This document shows positions 12,122 through 21,725 of a stretch of DNA of 64,000 bases, piece after piece (the first letter of the stretch is position 1; every line of letters begins with the position of its first letter). The stretch is taken from the NCBI RefSeq assembly GCF_000701265.1, contig NZ_KL370761.1, positions 165,408 through 229,407 of the forward strand, read 5' to 3'. Position numbers and translations under genes: made by a program. Source of the stretch: Legionella wadsworthii DSM 21896 = ATCC 33877. Its GTDB lineage: Bacteria > Pseudomonadota > Gammaproteobacteria > Legionellales > Legionellaceae. Under the pieces are notes generated by a model, which had not been told where the DNA came from, did no database searches, and saw only the letters and a list, made by a program, of their open reading frames with translations.

Positions 12122-12267
12122 CTAATTAAGTACTGTTTTTTAGAGAAATTGACAATTCTGATTTGTTGCAGCTGGGTGGCGCATTGGCTATAATTCGGAT
12201 TTTTTAGCTCCGTGTTACAATTCGCTTCATCCAGGCTTGCAATATAATCCTGGCAACAACAAAGAAA

Positions 12268-13482
12268 CTAGCCTAAATTTAATGCCAACAAATGTCCCAT
12301 TTTCTCTTTTTTAGTTTTTAAATATCTGTGACTTTCCTTAGTAGGTTCTATTTCTAAAGGTACTCTCTCCATAACCTTTATTCCGTAACGATCCACAGCA
12401 GCAATTTTTGACGGATTATTCGTTAATAATCGTATTGCTTCAATACCATAATATTTAAGTATTTGATATGCAATCGCATAATTTCTGCTGTCCACAGGAA
12501 GTCCCAATTGATGGTTGGCATCAACGGTATCTAATCCTTGCTCCTGCAAAGCATATGCTTTTATTTTATTCGCCAAACCTATTCCTCGCCCTTCCTGGCG
12601 TAAATAGATTAAAACACCACCTTCAGCAGCTATCAATGATAAAGAGTTTTCCAATTGCTTGCCGCAGTCGCATTTACACGAGCCGAAGATATCGCCTGTA
12701 ATGCATTCAGAATGGATACGCACCAAAGGCACTCGGTTTGCAAATACAGGAGGCTTGACCAGAGCAAAATGCTCTGCATTGTCCAGTTCATTTGCAAACA
12801 CAGTCATATTAAAATCACCTTTGTTTTGCAAAGGAATACGTGTAGAAGCAGCAGGTTTGACCAATATCTCATTACGGATACGATATTCTATCAAATCCTT
12901 TACAGTAATCAGAGGAATATTATGTTTTTCGGAAAATAAAGCCAATTCATCCCGCCTGCTCATTGTCCCATCTTCATTAATAATTTCACAAATCACTGCA
13001 GCAGGGGTTAAACCTGCGAGCCTTGCTAAATCAACACTACCTTCTGTTTGTCCAGCCCGCTCCAAAACGCCCTTTGTCCGAGCCCGTAAAGGGAAAACAT
13101 GTCCCGGAGAGATCACATCATTTGGTCCACTTTTGGGGTCAATGGCCACTTGAATTGTTTTAGCTCTGTCTTTGGCTGAAATACCAGTAGACACGCCTTC
13201 TGCTGCTTCTATGGAAACCGTAAATGCCGTACCATAAGGTGATTTATTCTTTTGTGCCATCATGGGCAATTGTAATTTATCAACCATTTCATTAGCCATA
13301 GACAAGCAGATTAATCCACAACCATGACGAGACATAAAATTAATCGCTTCTGGGGTTGCATAATCTGCAGCAACAACCAGATCTCCTTCATTTTCCCTAT
13401 CTTCATCATCCATTAAAATAACCATTTTACCGGCTTTGAGTGTTTCCACTGCGTGTTCTATTGTAGCTAATGAATACTTCAT
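12268..13482 (-). CDS. ribBA: Bifunctional 3,4-dihydroxy-2-butanone-4-phosphate synthase / GTP cyclohydrolase II
   Basis: The protein supplies both early inputs of riboflavin synthesis. The N-terminal RibB half shows [20 protein letters not shown] and the [10 protein letters not shown] region. The C-terminal RibA half has the zinc motif [15 protein letters not shown] and the [14 protein letters not shown] loop with the catalytic Arg. The RibA half keeps its Cys ligands and a downstream LTNNPSK motif, so unlike many proteobacterial RibB-RibA-like fusions it appears catalytically complete. It overlaps ribD by 4 bp. A ribE/ribH pair is not adjacent, so the pathway is completed elsewhere. Confidence 0.95.
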   Translation of the reverse strand: MKYSLATIEHAVETLKAGKMVILMDDEDRENEGDLVVAADYATPEAINFMSRHGCGLICLSMANEMVDKLQLPMMAQKNKSPYGTAFTVSIEAAEGVSTGISAKDRAKTIQVAIDPKSGPNDVISPGHVFPLRARTKGVLERAGQTEGSVDLARLAGLTPAAVICEIINEDGTMSRRDELALFSEKHNIPLITVKDLIEYRIRNEILVKPAASTRIPLQNKGDFNMTVFANELDNAEHFALVKPPVFANRVPLVRIHSECITGDIFGSCKCDCGKQLENSLSLIAAEGGVLIYLRQEGRGIGLANKIKAYALQEQGLDTVDANHQLGLPVDSRNYAIAYQILKYYGIEAIRLLTNNPSKIAAVDRYGIKVMERVPLEIEPTKESHRYLKTKKEKMGHLLALNLG

Positions 13483-14564
13483 AACGCGACCTCATTTGAT
13501 CCAGTGTTTGTTTGATCCTCCTGCCAATCCAGGCATGCTACCATATTGTCTCCCATCTCATGCCAAGAAATAGTATGCAGTCGATTAAAAATCCCACTCT
13601 GCTGGTATGCTGAAATTGCATTGTCTTCCAAAATATTTGGAACAATGTATAAATATGTTCTATGAACTAATTTTTCCTGATGCAGTGCATTAAAAAGAGC
13701 TCCGCCTGCTTCCACCCATACATCATGATAGCCTAACTCCCCTAAATGCTCGATCACGGCACCGAGATCTATAAGACCATCTTTCATGGGCATAAGATTG
13801 AAAGTACTGTTTGGATAAGCGGCTTCCTTCTCATTACAATGATAGATGAGACAATGAGCCGCAGTGGAAAAAATTTGAAACTGTTGGTTTAGAGTCAATT
13901 GCCTGTCTATAATTGCCACAGGTTTTGCCTGCTCCTGCTGCCCCAAACGTACGTTCATTTTTGGATTATCCAAGCGAACTGTTCGTGCTGTAGTTAGAAT
14001 TACGTCAGCAGCAGCACGCATTTTATGGGTCAATTCTCCACACAAGGAATTGGATAACAGAACACGTTCTCCTATTTCCCGGCCAATTTTACCATTTAAT
14101 GTTTGGGCTATTTTCACAGTGACTCTAGGTTTTTTTGTGAGTGTCCAATAAGAGTAACTTTTATAAAACTCATTAATCTCATCTATAGGGTAATAGGTTA
14201 CCTTTATTCCATGAGCTCGTAATTTATCAGAGGAATTATTTTTAGCTACCACTGGATTAGGGTCCAAATAAGCAAAAACAACTTCTTCCACACCATGATT
14301 AATAATTGCATCAACACATGGCGGCGTTCTGCCCCAGTGATTACAGGGCTCAAGAGAAATATATAGCGTAACCCCTGGCATTTTAGGAGGAATCTGTGTT
14401 AACAATAATTGTTCTGCATGCGGAGTCCCTGCACCTCGATGACATGCTTGTGCTATAATAGTTCCATTTTGCACAGCAACAGCACCAACACAGGGATTGG
14501 GGGCGCATTGGCCTTGTCCAAGTCGGGCCTGTTCAAGTGCTGCGAGCAAAAACTTTTTGTGCAT
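13479..14564 (-). CDS. ribD: Bifunctional diaminohydroxyphosphoribosylaminopyrimidine deaminase / reductase
   Basis: RibD deaminates and then reduces the GTP-derived pyrimidine in riboflavin synthesis. The N-terminal deaminase has the zinc-binding HAEQLLL and [12 protein letters not shown] motifs. The C-terminal reductase starts at [17 protein letters not shown] and ends with [12 protein letters not shown] and related strands. The length of 361 residues fits. It is the first gene of ribD-ribBA, joined by a 4-bp overlap. I looked for an FMN riboswitch in the 131 bp upstream and do not see its conserved segments. Confidence 0.95.
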   Translation of the reverse strand: MHKKFLLAALEQARLGQGQCAPNPCVGAVAVQNGTIIAQACHRGAGTPHAEQLLLTQIPPKMPGVTLYISLEPCNHWGRTPPCVDAIINHGVEEVVFAYLDPNPVVAKNNSSDKLRAHGIKVTYYPIDEINEFYKSYSYWTLTKKPRVTVKIAQTLNGKIGREIGERVLLSNSLCGELTHKMRAAADVILTTARTVRLDNPKMNVRLGQQEQAKPVAIIDRQLTLNQQFQIFSTAAHCLIYHCNEKEAAYPNSTFNLMPMKDGLIDLGAVIEHLGELGYHDVWVEAGGALFNALHQEKLVHRTYLYIVPNILEDNAISAYQQSGIFNRLHTISWHEMGDNMVACLDWQEDQTNTGSNEVAL

Positions 14565-14583
14565 TGTTTAGTACCTTTCTAAG

Positions 14584-14671
14584 ATGCATGGTAGCTGCTC
14601 ACAAGCTAAATAGACGTAGTCCTAAGGGCTAGCCGCAGGGCAACGAGAGTGAGTGAGTAGTTACGATGCGT
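14584..14671 (+). repeat. Long imperfect hairpin between ribD and the M48 protease gene
   Basis: GTAGCTGCTCAC (14591-14602) pairs with GTGAGTAGTTAC (14653-14664) over all 12 positions when two G-U pairs are allowed. After one G-G mismatch the stem continues for six more pairs (14584-14589 with 14666-14671). The G-U pairs work only in a + strand RNA; the opposite strand would have A-C mismatches. The 50-base loop contains the GC-rich CCTAAGGGCTAGCCGCAGGG. It could be a structured leader of the downstream gene, a small RNA or a MITE-like remnant. Confidence 0.6.
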
Positions 14672-14707
14672 GAATGATAACAAATTATTCAATTTTTGAG
14701 TAGCCTA

Positions 14708-16108
14708 ATGATTAAATTGAAAATTAAAAACATCTGTTGTATCGCCTTAACAAGCTTTCTTGTAGGGTCTTCTTTTGCGGAGGGTTTATCTCCATTCTCC
14801 ACAAATGAGCTGGAACAATTAGAAAAAGAGTTTGTTCAGCAAATTAATCAATCAGAAAGCGTGGCTCGAAACCCTTTGGCAAGTCAGTACATTAACCGTA
14901 TTGGAAAAAACCTAGCCCATGCTGGCCATATTAAAACACCGGATTTCTTCATAGTGAAATCAAATGAAATCAATGCTTTCGCGGGACCTGGTGGACATAT
15001 AGGAATTAATTCTCAACTCATTCTTACAACCAGTTCTGAAAGTGAGCTTGCCGGGGTTATGGCTCATGAAATAGCGCACGTGCGTTTGCATCATCTTTAT
15101 CGAATGATTGAACATCAAAAACAAATGCGTATTCCTATGCTTGCTTCCATGCTGGCATCAGCTGCTTTAGGTGTAATTAACCCCACTATTGGCATGGCCG
15201 GGATGATGGGCGCTTTGACAGGCTTTTCACAAGATAATATCAATTTTACTCGTTCCAAGGAAAAAGAAGCGGATAGTATTGGTATCGATATGCTGATTAA
15301 AGCGGGTTACAATCCTCATGGTATGGCTGCTTTTTTTAAAAAAATGCAGGAAAATTCGCGGTATTATTACACAGCCAATATACCCGCAATCCTGCGTACA
15401 CACCCCCTGGATGCAGATAGGATAGCTGAAGCCGAAAACCGTACATCGCAATATTCACCTAAAAAGTATAGCGATTCTCTTGAATATCCATTGTTTAAAG
15501 AATTAATAAGGACTACAGTTATCCGGGATCCCAAGACCTTACTGGATTATTATGACCATCAATGTAACAAAAAAACTCCTGCATATGCTTGCCAATATGG
15601 TCATGCCCTTGCATTGATAAATAACAATAATTTTTCAAAAGCAGTTACAATGCTCAGTCCCTTGTTAGTAGAACATAATAATCTTTATTTCCAAATTGCG
15701 ATGGCCCAAGCGGAAACTGGCTTATCCCAACATAAGGCAGCCATTTCCAGACTCGAAGAAATCCAAAAAAATTATCCTGATAATTATGCGGCGCTCATGG
15801 CATATGCCCAAGGTTTATTGGCTGCCGATCAAAACGAAAAAGCGACAAATGTTCTACTTAAAGGAAGTAGGAGATACAAACAGGATTTGCCTTTATGTCG
15901 TGATCTGGCCCGAGCTCAGGCGCAATCCCATCAAAAAGGGTATGCTTATTTCACTCAAGCACAATGTTTGCTCCTTGAAGGACAAAAAAGAGCGGCAGTT
16001 GCCCAACTCAAAGTAGCACAAAGCCTTGCAAAGAATGATTCTTATTTATTAGCGAGAATTTCAGCAAAAATTGATGAAATTAAAGAAATGACTGGGAAAT
16101 CTTCTTAA
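14708..16108 (+). CDS. Periplasmic M48 metalloprotease with TPR-like C terminus (BepA family)
   Basis: BepA-type proteases assist or degrade outer-membrane proteins such as LptD during assembly by BAM. An N-terminal Sec signal (about residues 1-24) is followed by the zinc protease domain with HEIAH (His120, Glu121, His124), the third ligand in EKEADSIG (about Glu187) and the RTHPLDADRI segment that corresponds to the regulatory His switch of BepA. From about residue 280 the chain is helical with TPR-like periodicity (ALALINNNNFSKAV, AAISRLEEIQKNYP). I chose the ATG at 14708 because the longer frame depends on an upstream TTG. The Shine-Dalgarno is weak. The upstream hairpin lies in its leader. 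Confidence 0.88.
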   Translation: MIKLKIKNICCIALTSFLVGSSFAEGLSPFSTNELEQLEKEFVQQINQSESVARNPLASQYINRIGKNLAHAGHIKTPDFFIVKSNEINAFAGPGGHIGINSQLILTTSSESELAGVMAHEIAHVRLHHLYRMIEHQKQMRIPMLASMLASAALGVINPTIGMAGMMGALTGFSQDNINFTRSKEKEADSIGIDMLIKAGYNPHGMAAFFKKMQENSRYYYTANIPAILRTHPLDADRIAEAENRTSQYSPKKYSDSLEYPLFKELIRTTVIRDPKTLLDYYDHQCNKKTPAYACQYGHALALINNNNFSKAVTMLSPLLVEHNNLYFQIAMAQAETGLSQHKAAISRLEEIQKNYPDNYAALMAYAQGLLAADQNEKATNVLLKGSRRYKQDLPLCRDLARAQAQSHQKGYAYFTQAQCLLLEGQKRAAVAQLKVAQSLAKNDSYLLARISAKIDEIKEMTGKSS

Positions 16109-16130
16109 CAAGAAGATATCTAAGCTTTCT

Positions 16131-16920
16131 GCTCCTTCGACTACATCTCCTGGCTTGCTCCCAGGATCCTGGTTCTCCTAAACTCAATGGATCCCGCGGA
16201 CAAGCCGCGGGACGTCGAAGGTTCAGGCGCCGCGGACGTCGAAGAAGCAGGCGCTGCGGGACGTCGAGGGTTCAGGCGCCGTGGACGTCGAAGGAGCAGG
16301 CGTCGCGGGACGTCGAAGGTTCAGGCGCCGTGGACGTAGAAGGAGCAGGCGTCGCGGGACGTCGAAGGAGCAGGCGCCGTGGACGTCGAAGGAGCAGGCG
16401 CCGCGGACGTCGAAGATTCAGGCGCCGCGGACGTCGAAGAAGCAGGCGCTGCGGGACGTCGAGGGTTCAGGCGCCGTGGACGTCGAAGGAGCAGGCGTCG
16501 CGGGACGTCGAAGGTTCAGGCGCCGTGGACGTAGAAGGAGCAGGCGTCGCGGGATGTCGAAGGAGCAGGCGCCGTGGACGTCGAAGGGGCAGGCGCCGCG
16601 GACGTCGAAGGTTCAGGCGTCGCGGCACGTCGAAGGTTCAGGCGCCGTGGATGTCGAAGGAGCAGGCGTCGCGGGACGTCGAAGGTTCAGGCGCCGCGGG
16701 ACGTCGAAGGAGCAGGCGCCGTGGACGTCGAAGGTTCAGGCGCCGTGGACGTAGAAGGAGCAGGCGCCGCGGGACGTCGAAGGAGCAGGCGCCGTGGACG
16801 TCGAAGGTTCAGGCGCCGCGGGTCGTCGAAGGTTCAGGCGCCGCGGGACGTCGAAGGAGCAGGCGCCGCGGGACGTCGAAGGCTCAGTCACCCGCGGGAC
16901 GTAGAAGGAGCGGGCCTGAA
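16131..16920 (+). repeat. GC-rich minisatellite, 29 units of 24-25 bp, with palindromic leader
   Basis: Starting from a 26-bp leader (16187-16212) that contains TCCCGCGG-ACAAG-CCGCGGGA, I count 29 units of the type GACGTCGAAGGNNCAGGCG plus a GCCGTG, GCCGCG or GTCGCGG end. Units are 24 or 25 bp, so the reading frame shifts inside the array. Four units carry GTAG instead of GTCG, giving a stop in one frame. A higher-order duplication of 195 bp (eight units) is visible: the block at 16229 recurs at 16424. An inverted degenerate unit lies at about 16131-16147. The array occupies the space between bepA-like and yajQ and contrasts sharply with the AT-rich surroundings. Confidence 0.95.
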
Positions 16921-17017
16921 TGGCGGGTAGGTTGAGCCTGAACTGAGATAAACTGAAGGCTTTTTAAAATAAGATAATAAACTTGTGTTTTTTTAGACCT
17001 ATAATATGATCGGCTCA

Positions 17018-17503
17018 TTAATCTCGAAAGTTTTCATATTGCAGAGGCAACTTGATATCTGATTTTTTCAAAAGAGCAATTGTGTCTTGGAGATCATCCC
17101 GTTTTTTACCCGTAACTCTCACTTTATCCCCTTGAATGGATGCTTGGACCTTGGCTTTAGAGTCTTTAATGTATTTGACGATTTCTTTTGCGGTTGGTTG
17201 ATCAATCCCTTGTTTAAAGGTCATATGTAGGTAATAAAATTTTCCACTATGCTCTGGTTCATCTTCTATATCTACTCCCGAAGCATCCACATTACGTTTG
17301 CTGCAATGATTTCTAAATAAATCTTCGAGTTGTCTGACTTGAAAATCTGATTCGGCTTTTAAGGTTACAGTCAGATCTTTGAGTTCGATACTTGCCTCTA
17401 CACCTCGGAAATCAAAACGCGTACCCATTTCACGTATGGAATTATCTACAGCATGACGTAATTCAACCATATTTGTTTCAGAGACAATATCAAAAGAAGG
17501 CAT
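17018..17503 (-). CDS. yajQ: YajQ family nucleotide-binding protein
   Basis: YajQ proteins are small cytoplasmic nucleotide-binding proteins; in some gamma-proteobacteria the homologue binds cyclic di-GMP and alters transcription. The 161 residues are the standard length, beginning [20 protein letters not shown] and containing the [29 protein letters not shown] and LQYENFRD signatures. It ends just beyond the minisatellite and is divergent from the large gene at 17697. Which nucleotide it binds here is unknown. Confidence 0.96.
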   Translation of the reverse strand: MPSFDIVSETNMVELRHAVDNSIREMGTRFDFRGVEASIELKDLTVTLKAESDFQVRQLEDLFRNHCSKRNVDASGVDIEDEPEHSGKFYYLHMTFKQGIDQPTAKEIVKYIKDSKAKVQASIQGDKVRVTGKKRDDLQDTIALLKKSDIKLPLQYENFRD

Positions 17504-17696
17504 AGGGTACTCGCTCCAGTTAAAAAGGATAATTTAGCAAAAAATTGGATGCTGCACCACACTTCGGATGAATCCTATTTTCCGCTGTTGCATAATCCTA
17601 GAAAGAATGTTATCAAATTAAATGGTTCGAAAATATTCTATTTATTGACCACCCGCATCATAACCTTCTGGTTATCTATCTCAAGGAGTGAGAAGT

Positions 17697-19742
17697 ATGA
17701 CAAGAGCAAAGAAGGAGTATTACGCATCATATCAGGCACAGCAAGATCGCTCCCGTTTCTGGGTTCATTCAGAAGGATGTTACACGGAGAAAGAATTAGA
17801 GCAAAGAGCATGGATTCTTAAGATACGCGGAAATTCCGGAATTCACTCGGATTATTTAGCCAACCCAAGCTCCTGGTTTGCAGAAGATTCACAAGCCCTA
17901 ACTAATGTTTATGAGCACTCCTGGTTTTACTCGAACGCATTTAAACCTCGGCATATCTTAAATCGAGATGATTTTCATGTCCAACCTATAGATGGGCAAC
18001 GTCTGCAATGGCCAGCTTTGTATGAGTTGATGCAAAAAACTGGGGATTATTTGCTATTACGAAATCAGCAATTAAGCGCCGAACATTTAAATCAGCCGAT
18101 AAATTATTTTTTACTTGATTTAAATCATATTATTAAAGGGATTAGCCAAAATCCCAATGTGAAACAGACAAGAGAACAATTGGAATATTTGACCCGTTAT
18201 GTACGAAACATTGAAAAAAATATTTCTCCTTTTGACGGATCCGATCGCCTATTTTTAGCGAATTTTCGCAGCATTATAGATGATGAAATTCATCCTCAGC
18301 TTACATATAGAATAGAATCACAATTATTGAAAGATAGACTGGGTGAATTATCAAAAACTATTGAACAATTATCGACTGAGCGCAATAGAATTTTGCATTT
18401 TGCCTTGAATGCGAATCAGGTTAACCCCCATACCTACACTTTTGCAATCGACAAACCGAGTGATTTAAAAGCTTATCCTACACAAGCAGTAAAAGAATGT
18501 GCAAAAGAGTCTACAGCTGTAGCAGAAAGCCCTGAGCCCGTTCTGAAGTTAACGGGAGAACAGTTAAAAGACTGCCCTGATTTCCAGTTAATCTCCATGC
18601 AAGAGCAAGTATTGGATCATTATGCCCAAGCTGTCACTGATTTGCATGAACTCATCCAGTTTCAAAATGTCATTACCCAAACTATGGATCTATTAAGCCA
18701 AGCGGGGGAAGTTTATACAGTATTTCAATTTAAAGAACAACTTTCATTAATGCTCAAACAAATTGAATATTTCATCGATAAATCGACCATTCCTATCGAA
18801 GAAATCATTCATGCGAATACGCAAGCTTATCATAAAGCAATACATGAAGAACAAAACTTACCTTTTTTTAAAAAATGGTTCACATCGGAACAGAAAAAAT
18901 TAAATACTTTTATAGGCAACCAAGATACTATGGCTCAATTTCCCTCGACGAAAGCGGATCTTGCAAAAACCAACCAGGCGCTGAAACAACAGGTCAATCA
19001 GGTAATTAGTCATTTACAGGGTCCCAAAATAAGAGCCGCTGATTTTGCGACAATTGCAGACCAAGCCCAAGAATTAAATACATTGATGGATTCGATGCAT
19101 CGTTGGGTCTCATATCAATACACTCTCAAAGGATTGGAACCACCACAACAACCCGATAAATTAAAACTGCCCCAACCTCAACTACAAAAATTTTCCCATG
19201 CAAGCAATAAGCAAGCGTCCTCATTTTTCGATTTACAAAAAAGGGCTACTCTCATTGAAGATAACTCCCGTCCGAACTGGACTTATGAGAAATCCATGTG
19301 CCCTATCCCGATAGATCAAGCCCCCGCTTTAACCGACTGCAGCAATCAGGATTTGAGTATATGCCCTGTACCCCAAAACAAATCGGATAATGATGTATTT
19401 TATTTCGGATTAATTTTACTGATCCCAATTGGATTGATCACTCTTTATTTATTATATCAAACCTTAAAACCCAAAGAAGAAGTGAGAATATTGGGAACCA
19501 AAGAAGAATATGATCTTATAAAAACCGAATTGGATGATTTTCTTGTAAAAATACAAAAGGATGAAGACAAATATAATTCAAGAAAAGATGAATCCGTTGA
19601 CTATTTTATTGAGACCTATCATGAGTTGGAGAAGTTAGCTAAGAAAAAAATTTATGATGTAGTGCAATTAAAAGAACTTTATGAAGATATAAAATATTTT
19701 TATGCTGATTATAAAATTGAACCATCCTCCCGCACATTTTAG
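17697..19742 (+). CDS. Large helical protein with a C-terminal membrane anchor, effector candidate
   Basis: No family is recognised. The start is the ATG at 17697, with AAGGAG at good spacing; the frame is open a little further up. The 681-residue protein has no N-terminal signal. It is mainly helical, with probable coiled coils (LLKDRLGELSKTIEQLSTER; LTQ-rich middle), several paired cysteines around residues 270-300 and 535-562, one strong transmembrane segment at about 566-586 (FGLILLIPIGLITLYLLY) and a charged helical tail of about 95 residues. This tail-anchored architecture without a signal peptide is common in Dot/Icm effectors. From memory, an effector gene (lpg1166, ravR) lies beside yajQ in L. 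pneumophila; orthology is unproven. Confidence 0.75.
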   Translation: MTRAKKEYYASYQAQQDRSRFWVHSEGCYTEKELEQRAWILKIRGNSGIHSDYLANPSSWFAEDSQALTNVYEHSWFYSNAFKPRHILNRDDFHVQPIDGQRLQWPALYELMQKTGDYLLLRNQQLSAEHLNQPINYFLLDLNHIIKGISQNPNVKQTREQLEYLTRYVRNIEKNISPFDGSDRLFLANFRSIIDDEIHPQLTYRIESQLLKDRLGELSKTIEQLSTERNRILHFALNANQVNPHTYTFAIDKPSDLKAYPTQAVKECAKESTAVAESPEPVLKLTGEQLKDCPDFQLISMQEQVLDHYAQAVTDLHELIQFQNVITQTMDLLSQAGEVYTVFQFKEQLSLMLKQIEYFIDKSTIPIEEIIHANTQAYHKAIHEEQNLPFFKKWFTSEQKKLNTFIGNQDTMAQFPSTKADLAKTNQALKQQVNQVISHLQGPKIRAADFATIADQAQELNTLMDSMHRWVSYQYTLKGLEPPQQPDKLKLPQPQLQKFSHASNKQASSFFDLQKRATLIEDNSRPNWTYEKSMCPIPIDQAPALTDCSNQDLSICPVPQNKSDNDVFYFGLILLIPIGLITLYLLYQTLKPKEEVRILGTKEEYDLIKTELDDFLVKIQKDEDKYNSRKDESVDYFIETYHELEKLAKKKIYDVVQLKELYEDIKYFYADYKIEPSSRTF

Positions 19743-19748
19743 GATAAA

Positions 19749-19796
19749 GTATCTGAGCTGAAAAATATTAGTTCGGATACCCTTATGCTTTTTTCT
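19749..19796 (+). terminator. Probable terminator after the large helical protein
   Basis: GTATCTGA (19749-19756) pairs with TTCGGATAC (19772-19780), one pair being G-U, and a T-rich run (CTTTTTTCTT) follows ten bases later. The distance to the T run lowers confidence. Confidence 0.4.
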
Positions 19797-19912
19797 TAAA
19801 TAGTACATAATATGAACACAAATTACTCTTAAAAACTATAATCAAAGTATTTACTCCTTTTGAATTGATTTATTTTTGTCAGTTGGATAATTACTGTGGT
19901 AGAGAGCCTGAT

Positions 19913-21268
19913 GTGAAATCATTTAAGTATCATTTTCAATCTTTATTTCAACTCGCTTTTCCCTTAATTTTAACAGGATTGCTACAGTCTTCCATTTATT
20001 TTTTTATCACCATGTTTTTAGCACATTTGGATCAAGATGCCCTAGCAGCAGGTTCTTTGGTGGCTTGGTTATTTGGGACATTTAATGTCATTGTTATTGG
20101 AGTTTTAAATGCAATTAATATTTTAATCGCTCACCGACATGGTGCTCATGATGCGCATGGAGTTTCTCTTGTTTTTCGGGATGGATTTTGGTTGGCGTGT
20201 ATTTTAGCGATACCTTCAAGTTTTTTCTTTTGGCATATTACACCCTTACTTCTGTATTTTGGTCAAAACGAAACTTTAGTGAAACTCGCTGAATCCTATC
20301 TATATGCCCTAACATGGGGATTATTAGCCAATTTCATTACAGTTGCACTGATGGAATTAGTTATAGGATTAGGTAAAACACGGGTTGTCCTGTTCTTCTC
20401 TGCGCTTAATGTTTTCTTCAATATCTTTTTTAGTTTTGCTTTGATTTTTGGGAATTTTGGATTACCTGCGTTGGGGGTTGCTGGTGCAGGTTGGGGTTCA
20501 ACTATAAGTTTTTGGATAACGGGATTATTTTTTTCTTGGTATGTATTTAGGAATAAACAAATCAAAAGCTTCACGCATCTTCTTTTCACACGTATTCGTC
20601 CTTTTTATTTTTATGAACTCATTAAAATCGGTGCTCCCTTGGGGATTATGTATTGTGTAGAAATCGGGTTTTTCTTTATTTTGATTTTAATTATGGGATC
20701 TATGGGTAATCAACTGTTGGCAGCCAATCAAATTACATTACAATATTTATGTCTGCTGACCACTGTCATTTTTTCAATAGCACAAGCCATAACTGTACGC
20801 ATGTCCAACCTATTAGGAAAAGGCGACTGCCTGAATGCAAAAAATATCGGTTATATAGGAATTCTTTCTTCATTTATTTTTATGTTCGGTGCTGCCCTGA
20901 TTTATTGGTTTTGCCCCAAATTACTCATCTCCATTGATTTTGATATACATGCACCTGAAAACCAGGAAATTTTAAATTTTGCAATTCAGCTCTTGGCAGT
21001 AAGCGCAGTTTTTCAAATATTTGAATCCATAAGAATTGCTTTATTTGGTGCATTGCGTGCTTTAAAGGATACACGCTACACTTTAGTTATATCAGTGATT
21101 AGTTTTTGGGGTATCGCATTGCCGACAGGATATTTTTTATCAATATCTCTTCAATGGGGAGGAACAGGACTTTGGTGGGGTATGTCTTTAGGCGCTATAA
21201 TTAGTGTTTTGTTGCTCTACTGGCGGTTCAATTCTAAACTACGCCATTATCAAAAAGAGATAAATTAA
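19913..21268 (+). CDS. MATE family multidrug/Na+ efflux transporter
   Basis: MATE transporters export cationic compounds using Na+ or H+ gradients in the inner membrane. The protein shows about twelve hydrophobic segments in two homologous halves, beginning FPLILTGLLQSSIYFFITMF, with the typical AAGSLVAWLFGTFNVIVIG region in the first half and LAANQITLQYLCLLTTVIFSIAQAITVRMSNLLG in the second. I chose the GTG at 19913 (451 residues), preceded by GAGAG. The TTG at 19865 would add a hydrophilic Cys-containing extension unlike the family. It is closest in feel to NorM-type proteins. The gene is monocistronic and its substrate is unknown. Confidence 0.88.
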   Translation: MKSFKYHFQSLFQLAFPLILTGLLQSSIYFFITMFLAHLDQDALAAGSLVAWLFGTFNVIVIGVLNAINILIAHRHGAHDAHGVSLVFRDGFWLACILAIPSSFFFWHITPLLLYFGQNETLVKLAESYLYALTWGLLANFITVALMELVIGLGKTRVVLFFSALNVFFNIFFSFALIFGNFGLPALGVAGAGWGSTISFWITGLFFSWYVFRNKQIKSFTHLLFTRIRPFYFYELIKIGAPLGIMYCVEIGFFFILILIMGSMGNQLLAANQITLQYLCLLTTVIFSIAQAITVRMSNLLGKGDCLNAKNIGYIGILSSFIFMFGAALIYWFCPKLLISIDFDIHAPENQEILNFAIQLLAVSAVFQIFESIRIALFGALRALKDTRYTLVISVISFWGIALPTGYFLSISLQWGGTGLWWGMSLGAIISVLLLYWRFNSKLRHYQKEIN

Positions 21269-21420
21269 TCTTGAGAAAAAATCTCCTATGCTTTTTATTG
21301 CGATTGTTATCCCCTGTTCGCTTTTTCTGCCTAAAGACCAACATATCCTCCTCATCATGTGGTGATCAGGATAAAAAAAGCTAAACTTAATATAGGTAGG
21401 TTTGGATCTAGGATTTAAGT

Positions 21421-21615
21421 ATGAGTCATCATTTTACTGCTACTGTATTCTGCAAGGATGAAAAAATCGCGACCCAAACAGGAGATGATCTCGATAAGCT
21501 TTATACTTGGATGCTCATTCAAGTCAATGGACAATATAACGAAGTTCGAGGTGAGATAGTTGAGAATAAAACGAATAAAATTGTCAGAACATTTCGTAAA
21601 GCACCCATAGAATAA
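21421..21615 (+). CDS. Small hypothetical protein
   Basis: This 64-residue protein starts MSHHFTATVFCKDEKIATQT and has AGGA eight bases before its ATG. It is soluble, with one cysteine and an alternating strand-helix-strand pattern (FTATVFCKDEK, DDLDKLYTWMLIQV, EVRGEIVENKTNKIVRTF) that suggests a compact alpha/beta fold. No function is recognised. It stands between two transporters on the same strand, with more than 100 bp on each side. The opposite strand is also open, but its frame has poor codon use and no ribosome-binding site. Confidence 0.65.
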   Translation: MSHHFTATVFCKDEKIATQTGDDLDKLYTWMLIQVNGQYNEVRGEIVENKTNKIVRTFRKAPIE

Positions 21616-21725
21616 AATCAAAAATTTTTTCAGTTTCCAGTTCAAGAAATATAGAATGGTTGACTAAGTTAAAGAAGAACTTACAATGATCCCTTTTATT
21701 TTAATCAACGAGTTAAGGATAGGTT

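Noticed and set aside
14565-14707. FMN riboswitch before ribD
   Set aside because: The conserved RFN segments are absent and the visible hairpin favours the opposite (+) strand.
16187-16920. CRISPR array
   Set aside because: Units are contiguous with no unique spacers, and no cas genes are nearby.
16281-16935. Three overlapping + strand frames encoding Arg-rich or Glu/Gly-rich repeats
   Set aside because: All frames are open only because the GC-rich unit lacks stops. Unit lengths of 24 and 25 bp shift the frame, and no ribosome-binding site is present.
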